DNA of 64,000 bases from Pseudisothecium myosuroides (Eukaryota; Streptophyta; Bryopsida; Hypnales; Lembophyllaceae). Position 1 is the stretch's first letter. Every line of letters starts with the position of its first letter. Positions 23,384 to 34,183 of this stretch are shown piece after piece. A model generated the notes under the pieces. The model worked only from the letters and a program-made list of their open reading frames with translations, made no database searches and was not told the DNA's origin. Made by a program: the position numbers and the translations under genes. The stretch covers positions 37,415,724 through 37,479,723 of the forward strand of contig OX637287.1 in the NCBI GenBank assembly GCA_951799445.1, in the 5' to 3' direction.

Positions 23384-24580
23384 TGTAACATCTTCAAAAA
23401 ATAAAACCAAAATTGAAATTACTTGTACATTCAAGGTTTTTGACATGGTTATCACATTGGACGGACCGTCCGTCCTAACTATCCGATTTGCCTACCTTTT
23501 TGAGTTGTCCAATTACCTTGACCGGATGACCCGCCCAATTTGACTACTTTAAGGTAGTCACATTGTCCGAACCATCTAATATGTCTGCTCGTCTAAGACA
23601 TCAGGTGATCCTCATCTGCCCGATGTGACAGCAATGGCTTTTGACCTCTTTGTCATCGTCATATAGGTGCAACCCCGCTCCACTTGGATCACAATCCATT
23701 TAAAGATCTTCCTTGCACAGATTATCAACTCTCACTCACTACATACGAGTGCAAGCACTCAAAGCTCTTTGTCAGCATCCTTTAACTCCGCATAATATCG
23801 TCAATAGGGTTGGAAGTATTGGTTCCTAGTGGAACAACGTTTGTGAATGACACATGGTAGAGGGAAAGCAAATTTCTAAAATCTCACCATTTTCCAGCTC
23901 ACCCTTTGCCTTTTCCACTGGAGGGAACGCCTAGTTCAAAACTACACCCTTTCCCAGTTCATCGATGCACTCTATGAGAATAGCTTTACGGCCTGTTAAT
24001 AAGAAAAACTCATAGTTATTTAGAGCCTCATTACAATAAATAGACATGTCTTGCTACTACAATAAGTAATGAAAAATGCCATTATCCTAAGATCTAACGA
24101 CAAATTTCCACAAAATATAGAATTCATTTCATAACATTGCAATCAAATTACCAAACAATGTCACGATGGCTACATCACTAGAAAATGAACATCTAAGGAA
24201 GCTTGTAGCCTTACATTCAGAAAACCTAAAGATCTCTTGAACTTGGAGAAGCAACTTGTAATTAATCCTATACATCAAAATCGGCAAATTATAAAGCCAA
24301 TGTAACATCTTCAAAAAAGAAAACCAAAATTGAAATCACTTATACATTCAAGGTTTTCGACATAGTTATTACATTGGATGTATTGTCCGCCCTAACTTGT
24401 CTGATTTGCCCACCTCTCTGGAATGTCCAATGACCCTGATCCGTCCAATTTGACTATTTTACGGTAGTCACATTATCTGTTCGCTCAATCCAAACCATCC
24501 AATATGCCCGCCCGAGACGTCAGGTGATCTTCACTTGCCTGTTGTAACAACAATGGTTTTTTACCTCTTCGTCATTGTCA
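23384..24580. mobile_element. LTR-like direct-repeat pair (possible TRIM)
   Basis: A segment of about 280 bp beginning TGTAACATCTTCAAAAA and ending near GTCA is present at 23,384-23,661 and again, about 80-85 percent alike by eye, at 24,301-24,580. Both copies start TG and end CA, as LTRs do, and enclose about 640 bp with no coding text, which would fit a terminal-repeat retrotransposon in miniature. No convincing primer-binding site or 5-bp target duplication was found, so a plain dispersed duplication is the alternative. Confidence 0.5.
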
Positions 24581-24584
24581 TATA

Positions 24585-24703
24585 TAAAGCTAATAAGTTT
24601 TCCTATCTTTTGAGAAAGTTTCAGAATATTTCACCAAAAATTGAGGTCATACAAAATTGCCCAAAATTCATTTTGTCCTCCAAGAGACAATGGTCCTTTA
24701 GGG
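24585..24703 (+). mobile_element. Family L right-end fragment
   Basis: 'aaagctaataagttttcctatctt', then 'cattttgtcctccaagagac' and 'aatggtcctttaggg', match the last 120 bp of the copies at 30,197 and 47,850. It ends at CTTAAG, a decayed TTAA. It abuts the second LTR-like repeat, so its left part is lost. Confidence 0.6.
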
Positions 24704-25503
24704 CTTAAGGATGAAAAGGTGACCATCTATCCAAAAATTTGTTGGGTGTCATAATTCATTGCACTTGACCTTGAAACGCCTATGCAGCTAGAAAGTGGCT
24801 AATGAATAGAAAACCATGTTCTAATCTAACTATAAAATAGATGATTTTCATCCATTTAGAAAAAGAAGTTCTTTGAATTTCTAGGCATCACTTGGTGGTG
24901 GAAAGCTCCTCATTGGAAAACTACAAAATTATGTAGAGAAAAAGCTCCTAAATCCAAGGATCACAAGAGATGCCTTTCTAGTGCATATGACAATGTCTAC
25001 CTCCTTTGATCTTGATTTGAATTTTAGCCTTTAATTTTTTTTTGAATTTGAACCTTGATAATGAATTAAATCTCATTGAGTCTAATTTCTATTCCATTTT
25101 TAAATTTTGTAAAATTCCTAAAATTGTATATTTTATAGCCATTTGAACTTTGAGCCTATTATCATATTCTACTAGTTTTCTAATTATAGAATGACACAAA
25201 AATTTGGCTTATGCTATGATGTTTTACACCATAATATAAACCAATGTAGAAATTCTCATATTTTTTTTAGCTTATTTTATATTTGATATGAGTTTTCTTC
25301 ACTTTCTCTCCATAAATTCATAATAATTTCAAATTTTCACAAAATATTCTATAATTTTTATAGCATGTAGACAACATCTGAACTAATTTTTGAAAAATAA
25401 AAAATAAAAAAATTCAATAATTTTGGATGGCAATATGAAGCATCCAAGGTTCATGGTTATAGGTCCGACGTTTCATGGTTAAATATTACAGATAACAATT
25501 TAA

Positions 25504-25717
25504 CCTGTAAACGACGCGGCAGACGTTTGGCATCTGATGATTGACAAAGGATCCTCTCATGTGGATAGAAGTCCAACTGTTCATCCTCAGAATTATGTTG
25601 TGAAAAGGGAAGGTCTTCTACAATGGTTTGACTTCCAATGAATGCTTTTGCATTTCTTTTAAGCCAATGATTCAGAGGGATGATTTCCTCGATCACCAGT
25701 CCGTCCCGCTTCAAGGG
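25504..25717 (-). mobile_element. Family S TTAA MITE, 214 bp, complete
   Basis: TTAA lies at 25,500-25,503 and 25,718-25,721. The right end, reverse complemented, reads CCCTTGAAGCGGGACGGACTGG; the left reads CCTGTAAACGACGCGG. The interior carries the family marks in reverse: 'gattgacaaagga', 'gaagtccaactgttcatcctc' and 'ggtcttctacaatggtttgact'. Confidence 0.85.
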
Positions 25718-25721
25718 TTAA

Positions 25722-28480
25722 TTATGAAAGCAGAGCTGTAAAAAAACTGAAGTGTTCATCATACCTCATCGAATTGGCGAACCGTTCATCATTAGCTGAG
25801 CCTGCACTTTATCTACCTGGTGCAGGAATCGAATTTACGTTGTTTATAAAAAGATTTTCACTGTGGCCAAACTTACTGTAAAGCCACAACTGAACACTGC
25901 TGTATTTTGGAATATGTTTTCAAATAAAGCATATAAAAAGGAAGGATTACTGACAAAAGATGAACCAACACTGCGCAAACATTTGCTCCGAGTAATTCTG
26001 AAGAGATAAGGTAAACCAGACTATGACAGGCAGACTGATCACTGGTATTGCTGAAAAATTTTAAATTTTTTTCTACATACGGTATCAATCAAGGTGGAAG
26101 TACCCATTTTTGATAACTCCCCATGTTGGTTATAAGGTAAGTATCCCAAAACCGTCACTAATTGTTATTGTGCCTAATTACTACTATTAGATTGTTCAAA
26201 TTCTTATATATTCTTATTGGCAAGGGAAAGGAGGTTCCAACGCATCAAAGAACGCGACATTTGGATACTATATGCAAAAGTTATGAAGGAACAAAGTTTG
26301 GTTCTAAAAGCGTTTCTTTCATAGAGGTACGTAATTGATTTTGGAGATGTACACACACTGAAGATGGCGCTTTAAGGTCAGTGGCGCATTTGGGATGCCT
26401 ACCTTATAGGATGACTTGTTGTAGACAATAGTTGGATGCACAGTTCATTGAATTAGATTCTTTGTTTGTACCTTCTTGTCCACTAATCTCTCTTCCTTCC
26501 TTGCTTAGAGAGAAGTGCCGAAGGTAATTGTAATAGGTGAGTCTATGAACGGGAATGGATCCTAATGAAAAATCCACATTTATATTGAATGAAATATTCA
26601 TTCTGGGAAAAAAAAATTCTTTTTTTTTTTTTTGCAATCTTCCTCATCTTTATGTTTGCACACATTGAGCTCAATTTCTCAACAAATTTTCCATACTATA
26701 TAGGCTAAAATACTCAAGTTATTGAAAATAGATACTTCCACTTTACAACTTCAAAACATTCACAATCAACTGAAACCTGCAAGGGATTCATAAGTCAAAT
26801 GAAAAGGTTACTTTTTCATTGTGCGTACTCATCCAAGCCTCTACATGGATGAAAAATCTCATGATCATACAAGCTAGGATTTTTGAGAAAATTGCCATCG
26901 AAGGGGACTGAGGCTTCACTGGCTACTCATTTTGGGTCACCACTTCTTGGTGAACTTTGAAATTTCCTTGTGCATTCTTTGTTGCAAGATTTGAGGGTGT
27001 TTTCAGTCCATTGTGGAGCTCTTATTGCATGCAATCTATTGTGAAAATTGATTTGTCAATTGTATATGTATGCCTCGATTGATTGAATCAGAGAAGCATC
27101 AAATATTGGTGTAACTTAGGAGAGGTGTTTCTATACATAAGGTTGCAACATTACTTAGAATGAGTCACTCTTCAATAATTCATATGAGAAAGAAGATTAG
27201 TGGTGAAGTAGAAAAGTGAAGAAGAGGTTGTCTAAGCATTAGAGCAAAATTGGGGGCTCTAGATGCCCAATACTTTTGGCTTGAAAATTCATTTGTCTGT
27301 ATTTAGAAAAAGAAATAATATCATTTATATGGTCAATAGGTTACAATACTCACAAATTACCATCAAAACTATGGCCCAATGGGGATGTTGGTAGGAATTG
27401 TATGGTACAGGCTGAGCCTCAAGACATGCTGAGCCTATGTGGCAACGGCCGTGTATCCCTATTGTGTTCAAATACAATCCATGTTGGCACTTTGGTACTT
27501 CAAGCAATGAAGATGTATTATAAAATAGAATTTTTCGGCCACTATTTTATTACAGTCCACTAGTACCAACCGTCTTTGAATTCTTGTGTGAACAGTTTTT
27601 TTGGTTTAAAAATTTAATACGCCACGCTTTTCCATTATTGTACCCGTAATGTACATGAGCATTTGAATGTAGAGGGAATGTATCAAGGCCAGAGTAAATA
27701 GTTAGTAATTAGAACATTGTTTGCAAGTAAAATTGTCTCTACCAAATGAACTGGGCTCATGTACATTGCGATTAGTGAGTTTACAAATCTCGTAGTTAGA
27801 ACAGCAATTTAGATCTAGTTGTGAAAGACAGTACTTCATTATGTTATGAACAAAAGAAAGGGTAGTTCTTATATGGCATTTGTAGCTTTTGATGGTAGAT
27901 TTGCACCTATTGTAAAGAAAGGGGTTCAAATTAATTAGGGTTGTTTTGTCAAACACCTCAATATGGTGTCTAATATGACGTCCACAACATCTAATAGATC
28001 CCCCCATTTGTCTAATAAATGGATTTATATATATATATACCCAAAAGATATGGAAATATTTGAAAATATATTTAGATTATTCAAGAATATTCAACAAGCA
28101 AGTAGCGTATTAGACACATGTCCAACATGACACTATTCGACAAACGTTCTTAGACAAATATTGACTAAAATGTATCTATCAAGAATTAATCAACAATTCT
28201 CTAAATTAGAGTTTCAATCCTTGAGAGCATCTGGAATTACCAACATGGATTTGTGGTTGGATGGCAATCTATATCCAACAAATATAGTTACGTAAAAGCC
28301 ACCATAGTTTTAAACATTGAAGAATTACTTAGAATTCCTTTGCCATAGTGAATCTACCCTTTTAGAACATTAATATACTAAACCACCTTATTAGCACCAA
28401 CAATATAGTGAAGGGCTTGGAATAGAAATTAGAGAAGATACAAGCATTATAAGAGAAATTAGGCTTGGAAAAGGTCCTCA
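25722..28480. other. Intergenic sequence, nothing assigned
   Basis: No recognisable gene, RNA or complete element was found. Frames are short and in mixed phase. Confidence 0.45.
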
Positions 28481-28482
28481 AA

Positions 28483-28640
28483 CATTAGAGAAAATCTGAG
28501 GCCATGGGAGGGCTGCTTCGCAATGACAGACCAAACTATTAAGAAGCTAGTTTGACACTCCCAAAAAAACGCCAAAGTGAGCAGCCAGCTTAGGTGAATC
28601 TTGCAAAAACAATTAGGTCATGACTGTTTTTGCGACTGAA
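28483..28640. mobile_element. CATTAG-type MITE left-end fragment
   Basis: 'cattagagaaaatctgaggcc' followed by 'gggagggctg' resembles the left end of the element at 56,896 ('cattagaagagatttggggg' with 'ggagggccg'). No right end remains; an FB2 element follows. Confidence 0.4.
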
Positions 28641-29390
28641 AAAAATAATTATAAACAAATTTGAAAGAGGATGTTTGAAAACACTACAAGAGAAAGAGAT
28701 GTTTTAAGTAGTGTCCTAGACATCACGTCTTTTAAGTAACGTCTTTTAAGTAAGTTTTTAAGTAAAATTTTACTAAAAAGATTGTCTTTATAGTAAAATT
28801 TTACTTAAAAACTTACTTAAAAGACGTTACTTAAAAGACGTGATGTCTAGGACACTACTTAAAACACCCCTTTCTCTTGTAGTGAAATGTCCAAAAAAAT
28901 GTCTCTTCCAACCCTTCTTTCAAATTTGTCCATTACTCTTAGGTGGAGGCTCAAAACCTCAGACGGATTTTTGGAGTTGAAAGGTAGCATAATTCCCCCA
29001 CTTTTTTTAGTTCAAAGTTTTTTCAAAAAAGTTTTTCTACTATGCTTGAATGAAGTATGAAATTTCAGTTTTTACACCATTTTTTTATTCTACTTTAAAA
29101 TGAGCGCCGACCGAGCTCCTTTTCTTCCTAATTCATATATCCCACGTGCATTGTCTCCCCTATTCCTACCCCACTAGTATAAAGAGCTTTTTTCCACCTA
29201 TTCTAACATCCTAAACTAAGCAAGTGACTTAATTTGACTTCAATTGTTCAATTTGTCAATCGAACTAATGAAGTCAAATTAAGTTTCCAAAAAATGAAGT
29301 GGCTTTTGAAGCTAGTTGCCTAAGAAAACTAGCTTCAAAAGCCACTTCATTTGGCTTCATTTTTTTGACCCTAATTTAAGTTAATTAAAA
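28641..29390 (-). mobile_element. FB2 foldback element, copy 3, carrying a nested CACTA MITE
   Basis: Reverse complemented, it shares 'gaagtggcttttgaagctag' (the hairpin arm), 'aaagagctt.tt', 'catatatcccac' and 'gtttttctactatgcttgaatga' with the other FB2 copies. The stretch 28,660-28,930 corresponds to the complement of about 15,990-16,060, interrupted by the MITE at 28,682-28,884. Confidence 0.65.
28682..28884. mobile_element. CACTA-type foldback MITE, second copy
   Basis: CACTACAAGAGAAAG at the left and CTTTCTCTTGTAGTG at the right are perfect complements, and the body is almost identical to the 10,262 copy apart from an extra 'ttacttaaaagacg' block. AAA flanks both sides (28,679-28,681 and 28,885-28,887). 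The empty site is visible in FB2 copy 1 (complement of about 16,004-16,030), which confirms a 3-bp duplication. Confidence 0.93.
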
Positions 29391-29988
29391 ATCAAGGTTA
29401 AAGTGCATTAGAGTACCTCAACCTTGATTTTTAACTCTTTAGAATCGGTTTACAAGCCACTGCCAAGCATCCGACACCGCAAGTTTGGGTAGGTGGGAAT
29501 AGAGAAAAATTCATTTTTTGGACCCTAAATAACCCATTTTGCAGGGTCCTTTGAGGGCTATGAAATAGCCCTCCAGAGGCCCCGTTTTTTCTTTAATGAC
29601 TCATAATTGGTAGTGATGTCACTGTTGCACCATAAAAACAAAGAAAAAAAATGAATAAGGACAGACCTAGTTGGTCAAATTTTGTCCAACAGGGATTGCA
29701 ATTATTAAATTGTTAATTTTTTTTTATTCTCTCAAAAATTGATTTTTTTTTACAGGTGACGTCACTATTGTTCTAGTTTTGCAGCCCTCTTTAGGCCCAT
29801 TTCTTTTGTAATGCTAATTGTCTTTGTGAAAACATTGGCTTGCAAAAGTCCATTACAATGCTAAAGTACAAACTTAATGTTGTTAACAACAAGTGGGCTT
29901 AGCGTTTAGAGAACCTTCTTGCTGGTAGCAAAGAAGATCATGTTATTGAAGAGTGAATCCAAATTGTTGAGGTCTTGATGTATAGCAC

Positions 29989-30192
29989 TTGAACACAAAT
30001 GAGTTCAATTACAATAACTACCCTCTAATACTCTTTCAACATAGACAAAAAGTTGTGGATCAACATGAAAAAGAAATGTCATTTAGGATGTTGCAAGCAA
30101 TGCAAAATTTGAAGCGAGTAGATGAAGCACACCATCAAAAGCTTATAGGTGAGCAATATGAATTGGTAGAAGCAAGAAAGGCGTTGTTGAAG
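29989..30192 (+). pseudogene. Coiled-coil-like coding fragment interrupted by a family L element
   Basis: The frame from 29,989 reads 'HRQKVVDQHEKEMSFRML', 'QNLKRVDEAHHQKLIGEQ' and 'LVEARKALLK' before it runs into the TTAA element. If the element is skipped, the frame continues directly into 31,124 as 'KKKWKRM', followed by a GTGAGT donor-like sequence. The heptad-like, charged composition suggests a coiled coil such as in NAM- or trihelix-like transposon-associated proteins, but no family is certain. Only about 80 codons are visible. Confidence 0.35.
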
Positions 30193-30196
30193 TTAA

Positions 30197-31119
30197 CCCC
30201 TAAAGGACCAAGGCATTTTATGACTCCAAAACCACTGAAAACTGCCATTTTTGCTGCGATCACTCTCTAAACCAAAAAAAACTATTTTTTTAGAATTAAA
30301 CTATACGATCTTGTACTTCACTTGTCTCAGATGATGTACTAAAAATTTGATGAAGTTTGACCATATGGATTGGAAAATATTAGCATTTGAAGTTGAAAAA
30401 AGAAGTTTTTTGAACTCCAGCCTGCAATTTTAGATGACTTTGACAGCCATATGTGGATTTTTTTGCACTGCACACCATAAAGTTAAATTTTTTTATGTTA
30501 AAAATTTGAGTTGAGAGTCAGGGAAAAAAATTTGAGAATGTCAAAACTTGATTTTCACATATAAAAAAATTGTTCAATAGAAATAGGTCCAAAATTGAAC
30601 GAAATACTAAATCGTTAATAGCTCTTACGTGGCATTAAAACACTATAATCCCAATGGTGGGATTGTTCTTGAAAAAAAATTTAACCTTGTCAAAAAAAAA
30701 ATTTGAAAAAATTTGAAAATTGCATTCATTAATGAATTCTCTAAGTTGCTCTTTGAAGAAGATGCTTAGAATGCCCAAAAAACAAGATTGTCCATAACTT
30801 TTTCATTCTAAGTCCAAATAGAATGAATCAAAGCTTCAAATGTAGAAAAAAACATGAGCTTTGAGGAAAAAATTAAAAAAAAAATTTAAAATAAAGTTTT
30901 TAAAGTTTTTTTATTTCTGCCCGGCAAATTGCTTTTTTGACTTCGGGTGGCGTAACTTTTGCTCCCAGGTACCGATTGAAAAAAAAATTATATTTTTAGA
31001 AAGCTAATGTGATCCCCTATCTTCAAGAAAAGTTCCAAAAAATCATGTCAAAATTTCAGGTTGCACGAGCCTACCCAAAATCCCAAGTGTCCCCCAAGGG
31101 GACTTTGGTCCTTTAGGGG
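30197..31119 (+). mobile_element. Family L TTAA element, 923 bp, best-preserved copy
   Basis: TTAA lies at 30,193-30,196 and 31,120-31,123. The ends are CCCCTAAAGGACCAAGGC and, reverse complemented, CCCCTAAAGGACCAAAGTCC, giving at least 15 bp of perfect inverted terminus. The interior is AT-rich and non-coding. It serves as the reference for the fragments at 1-2,042, 9,238, 24,585 and 47,850. Confidence 0.88.
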
Positions 31120-31307
31120 TTAAAGAAGAAATGGAAAAGAATGGTGAGTATTCCACTAGGTGGACAACTACAAGCATCCAAAGGTGTGTCTTAAGTTTGC
31201 CAAGGCTAGTGGCACTGCAAGAGCTTGCATAGCCAAAATTAGAAGCATCAAATATTTTATTAATATAAAAATCAACTAACTAAATTTTGAATTAATAGTG
31301 AAATGAT

Positions 31308-32720
31308 CAATTATTGTCCAAAAAGTATTTGATTAATTAACTCAAACAAAATAACACCCCAATACAACCACTAAGCTACCGTCTACTGTCACAATTAGTG
31401 ATGCTTTTATGTCTCACTGATATTCCCGCCGAAGCTAACAATCCAATAATCAATACAAGGATTTGAACCTTGATTGTTGTATTGCTAAATCCTACATCAC
31501 TTGCAATTACATCTAGAGATGGTTCCGTCATTACCAAGACATCCATTATTCATCAGAAAGTTGGTAATCCCTCTTTCCCAAAATGATCTTCTTGTTTGAC
31601 AAAATGTTCTAAATTAAGGTCAAAAATTAATATTTTCTAATTCCGTTTTTAGCTATAAATAAAGGTCAATGTTTTCCTATAGTCCTGCAAATTTGGGCTT
31701 TGAATTCATTTTTAAATTGAAGTTGTGGAGCTTTGAAATGTGAGAATTTGAGGCCTTTTTGGAGGAGCACCACTAGCCAATCAATTGTACAATTCCCGAG
31801 CTATTTGTTCTTCTTGCGGTGTGTGTTGTCCTCCCACGTTGGCATTGTTAGCCACATACTCCTCTGAGTGCCAAAACATGAACAAAAATAAGCACAACAC
31901 TAATTGGTTTTTCATGGGCAATTTGACAAAACAACAGAAAGCACCTTCCAAAAATCAAGTAGTTCCTACCAAAATCCGAGTTGTCCCCATCAATGTTCCT
32001 ACTAAAGTCAAAGCATTAGAATCAACTTCAATTTGTTGTTCAATAGCAGCACGCCACCTCATAGCATGATTCTAACACAACATCCCAAATTGATAGAACT
32101 AAATTTATAACCATGATGGCAACATACAAAGTCTTTAGTGCATTGTCCACCCAATTTTCTATTCTTGCTATAATAAACAAACACCAAGCTCCTTGACTCT
32201 TTGAATAGCCACTGTGCATCCATGGAAAGACTTTATTTTGTGGGCTCTTCCTCCACGTCATAAGAGGAAGATCATTTTGGGACAAGAAATTAAGCCCAAT
32301 AATAAGATCATTTTGGGACAAAGGGAGTATAAACAATTTGAACACAACTTGCCATACATTAATTTGCCGCAACTTCTTCTCATTTATTAACCCTCAATGC
32401 TCTCTTGGCCCTTTTATGTTACTAGACACCATAAAGTCTCCTTACCAACAAAGATATGTAGTCTTGGCGTCACTCACTTATCTCTCAAGGCAATGTGTAG
32501 ACTCAAGATGAACAAACTTTTAATTTACACCAATCTCAAAAAAAGATTGTAGTCTCTCTTCTTTGATCTAAATTCTATTTTGTTTGAAACCTTAAAACAA
32601 AAATATTATTATAGTTCAAAGTCGAGGATTTGAAACCACATTTCTAAGTATAGAATGACATAAAGATTTGGTTTTTGTATTACGGTAAAATACTCAAGAC
32701 TATCATGCACACTTAGATTA
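31308..32720 (-). repeat. Dispersed repeat, inverted copy of 62,150-62,815
   Basis: 31,308-31,560 matches the reverse complement of about 62,560-62,815 ('gtccaaaaagtatttgatta', 'gctaacaatccaataatcaa', 'aaatcctacatcact'). 32,338-32,720 matches the reverse complement of about 62,150-62,540 ('ctctcttggcccttttatgt', 'ccttaccaacaaagatatgt', 'atttggt'). The intervening 31,561-32,337 has no counterpart in the 62-kb copy, so one copy has gained or lost about 0.78 kb. An element family of unknown class. Confidence 0.75.
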
Positions 32721-32832
32721 AAATTTTCTAACCTTTGAAGCTCGTGTTTCTTTGTTTAAAATGAATTTCCTTCACTTTTCTTCAAGAATTCATGATACAT
32801 AATATTTTTAACTAGTTATATAAGGTTCCCTC

Positions 32833-32849
32833 TTAACCCTTGAACGGCC
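32833..32849 (+). repeat. Left TTAA plus 13-bp terminal inverted repeat of the piggyBac element
   Basis: TTAACCCTTGAACGGCC. The right end at 38,664-38,680 is its exact complement. The first 14 bases recur at the ends of several family S MITEs. Confidence 0.95.
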
Positions 32850-33990
32850 CTCGGGCTCCCCTGATACAGTACCGTAGCCCTGGGATACGGTGACAGATGA
32901 AAAATTCGGGAGCAGAATAAGCCGTAAATTGCGGTGTCCAGCCGTTGCGATGGGATTAGAAGCGGCCACAGGCGATGCTGAAATTTTGGCGAGGCGTAAG
33001 ACTCCTGCGTCGGCGCAAATTTGTGGAAAATGCGGGGCATCGAATGCTTTCCTGTCAGGAGCGGGGAAGAGCTGATTTATATAAAACTCTGTGGGCAATT
33101 TTCGGCAAATCACTCCGGTAGGTGTCTCTGCACTAATGCGATCAGTGCGCCAAAAAAATTTGGAGAAGAATTTCTAAGTATCGTGCCCACAATCGATGTT
33201 CATGGTGACATATGCTGCCTCGTCGGGTCGCCCGGTGTAAGAGTGAGCGCCTGCGCTCTACGCGACGAGCTGGACTTTTCGCAGTCTTCTTGGCGATGTA
33301 CGACGCGCCTGACGAAGCACCACCTGGTGCCAAGTGGGCTCGAAAGTGAAGGTGCCAAAGTAACGATTTTTGGTAGGAGATCCTGCAGGCAACACTTCAA
33401 GCCGTTGGGACACCCCGAAGCGCGCCAACATGCAGGCAGAGAACGGCAGGGAAAGATCGAGAGCAAATGAGCAGCGTTTGACAAATTCATTTCGGATCAC
33501 ATTACGAGAGTCTGAAGGTTCAAAACTTCCTTCATTACATTGGAGGCATAAGGCGATCCCTCGAGCGTCCCCTCTGGATCCAACATAAACCATTGCCTGA
33601 TCCTAATTCACGAGCCTACAATAACATCACGCTAAATGACCAAGTCTCGTACGCTACAGCTCTATCAATGGTCAACAAAGCCTAACAATTCACATGCCTA
33701 AACAGTGAGTATCCAAAAGTACAGTAACAAAGCCCTCATGGGCGCAAAATTGCACTGCCTACTATGCTGACGTCGTGGCGGCTCGCTTGCACTTGTGACT
33801 GAAACGCGGCGCCCACAAACAGCCCGTCACCACAAAAACTGCTCCCTGCAACAAAGTCACAAACCGGAGCGCCCTACCAGTTCACCCAAATCGAGCCACA
33901 CAGCTGCCCCAAAACTGACCAAAAGAACTCCTGCCCTCCTAGAACCAACACATCTGAACTCAATGCAACTGGACGGTTTGCAGCGTCGCA
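32850..33990. other. Left subterminal region of the piggyBac element, apparently non-coding
   Basis: GC-rich DNA with overlapping open frames on both strands (for example 33,021-33,470 plus, 33,258-33,593 minus), none resembling a known protein. It lies 3' of the transposase gene and probably holds its terminator and the left-end binding sites. I found no clear internal repeat. Confidence 0.5.
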
Positions 33991-33997
33991 GACCACG

Positions 33998-34183
33998 TCA
34001 AGCTCCCCCGCGTTGGTTGACGACAAACGCATGTTGTGTGTGTTCTGCACAAAAACAGACACCCTCACACTGAAATACCCCTCCGCACCCTGGACACATC
34101 CGTCGTGTCCTACGGCTGCACACCACGCAACGTTGACGCGCGCCAGGCTGACCACAACTGTAGTGCAACCCTCCTCCGGCCAA
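33998..34183 (-). pseudogene. C-terminal Cys-rich finger of the piggyBac transposase
   Basis: The frame reads 'RQRCVVCSRRTRRMCPGC' then 'FQCEGVCFCAEHTQH': Cys-x2-Cys, Cys-x2-Cys, then Cys and His ligands, the usual C-terminal cross-brace finger of piggyBac transposases that binds terminal DNA. It is in the same phase as the exon ending at 34,220, but two in-frame TGA stops lie between them. An intron of about 90-110 bp removing the stops (possible donor near 34,226-34,246, acceptors near 34,150-34,160) is one explanation; decay is the other. Confidence 0.8.

Noticed and set aside
31380..31480. tRNA-like boxes ('tagcttagtggtt' and 'ggttcaaatcc' on the minus strand), suggesting a SINE
   Set aside because: The B-box-like motif comes before the A-box-like motif, the reverse of a tRNA promoter, and no tRNA fold is evident.
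33021..33470. 149-codon plus-strand frame in the piggyBac left end
   Set aside because: It overlaps equally long minus-strand frames in GC-rich DNA and resembles no known protein. Likely chance.
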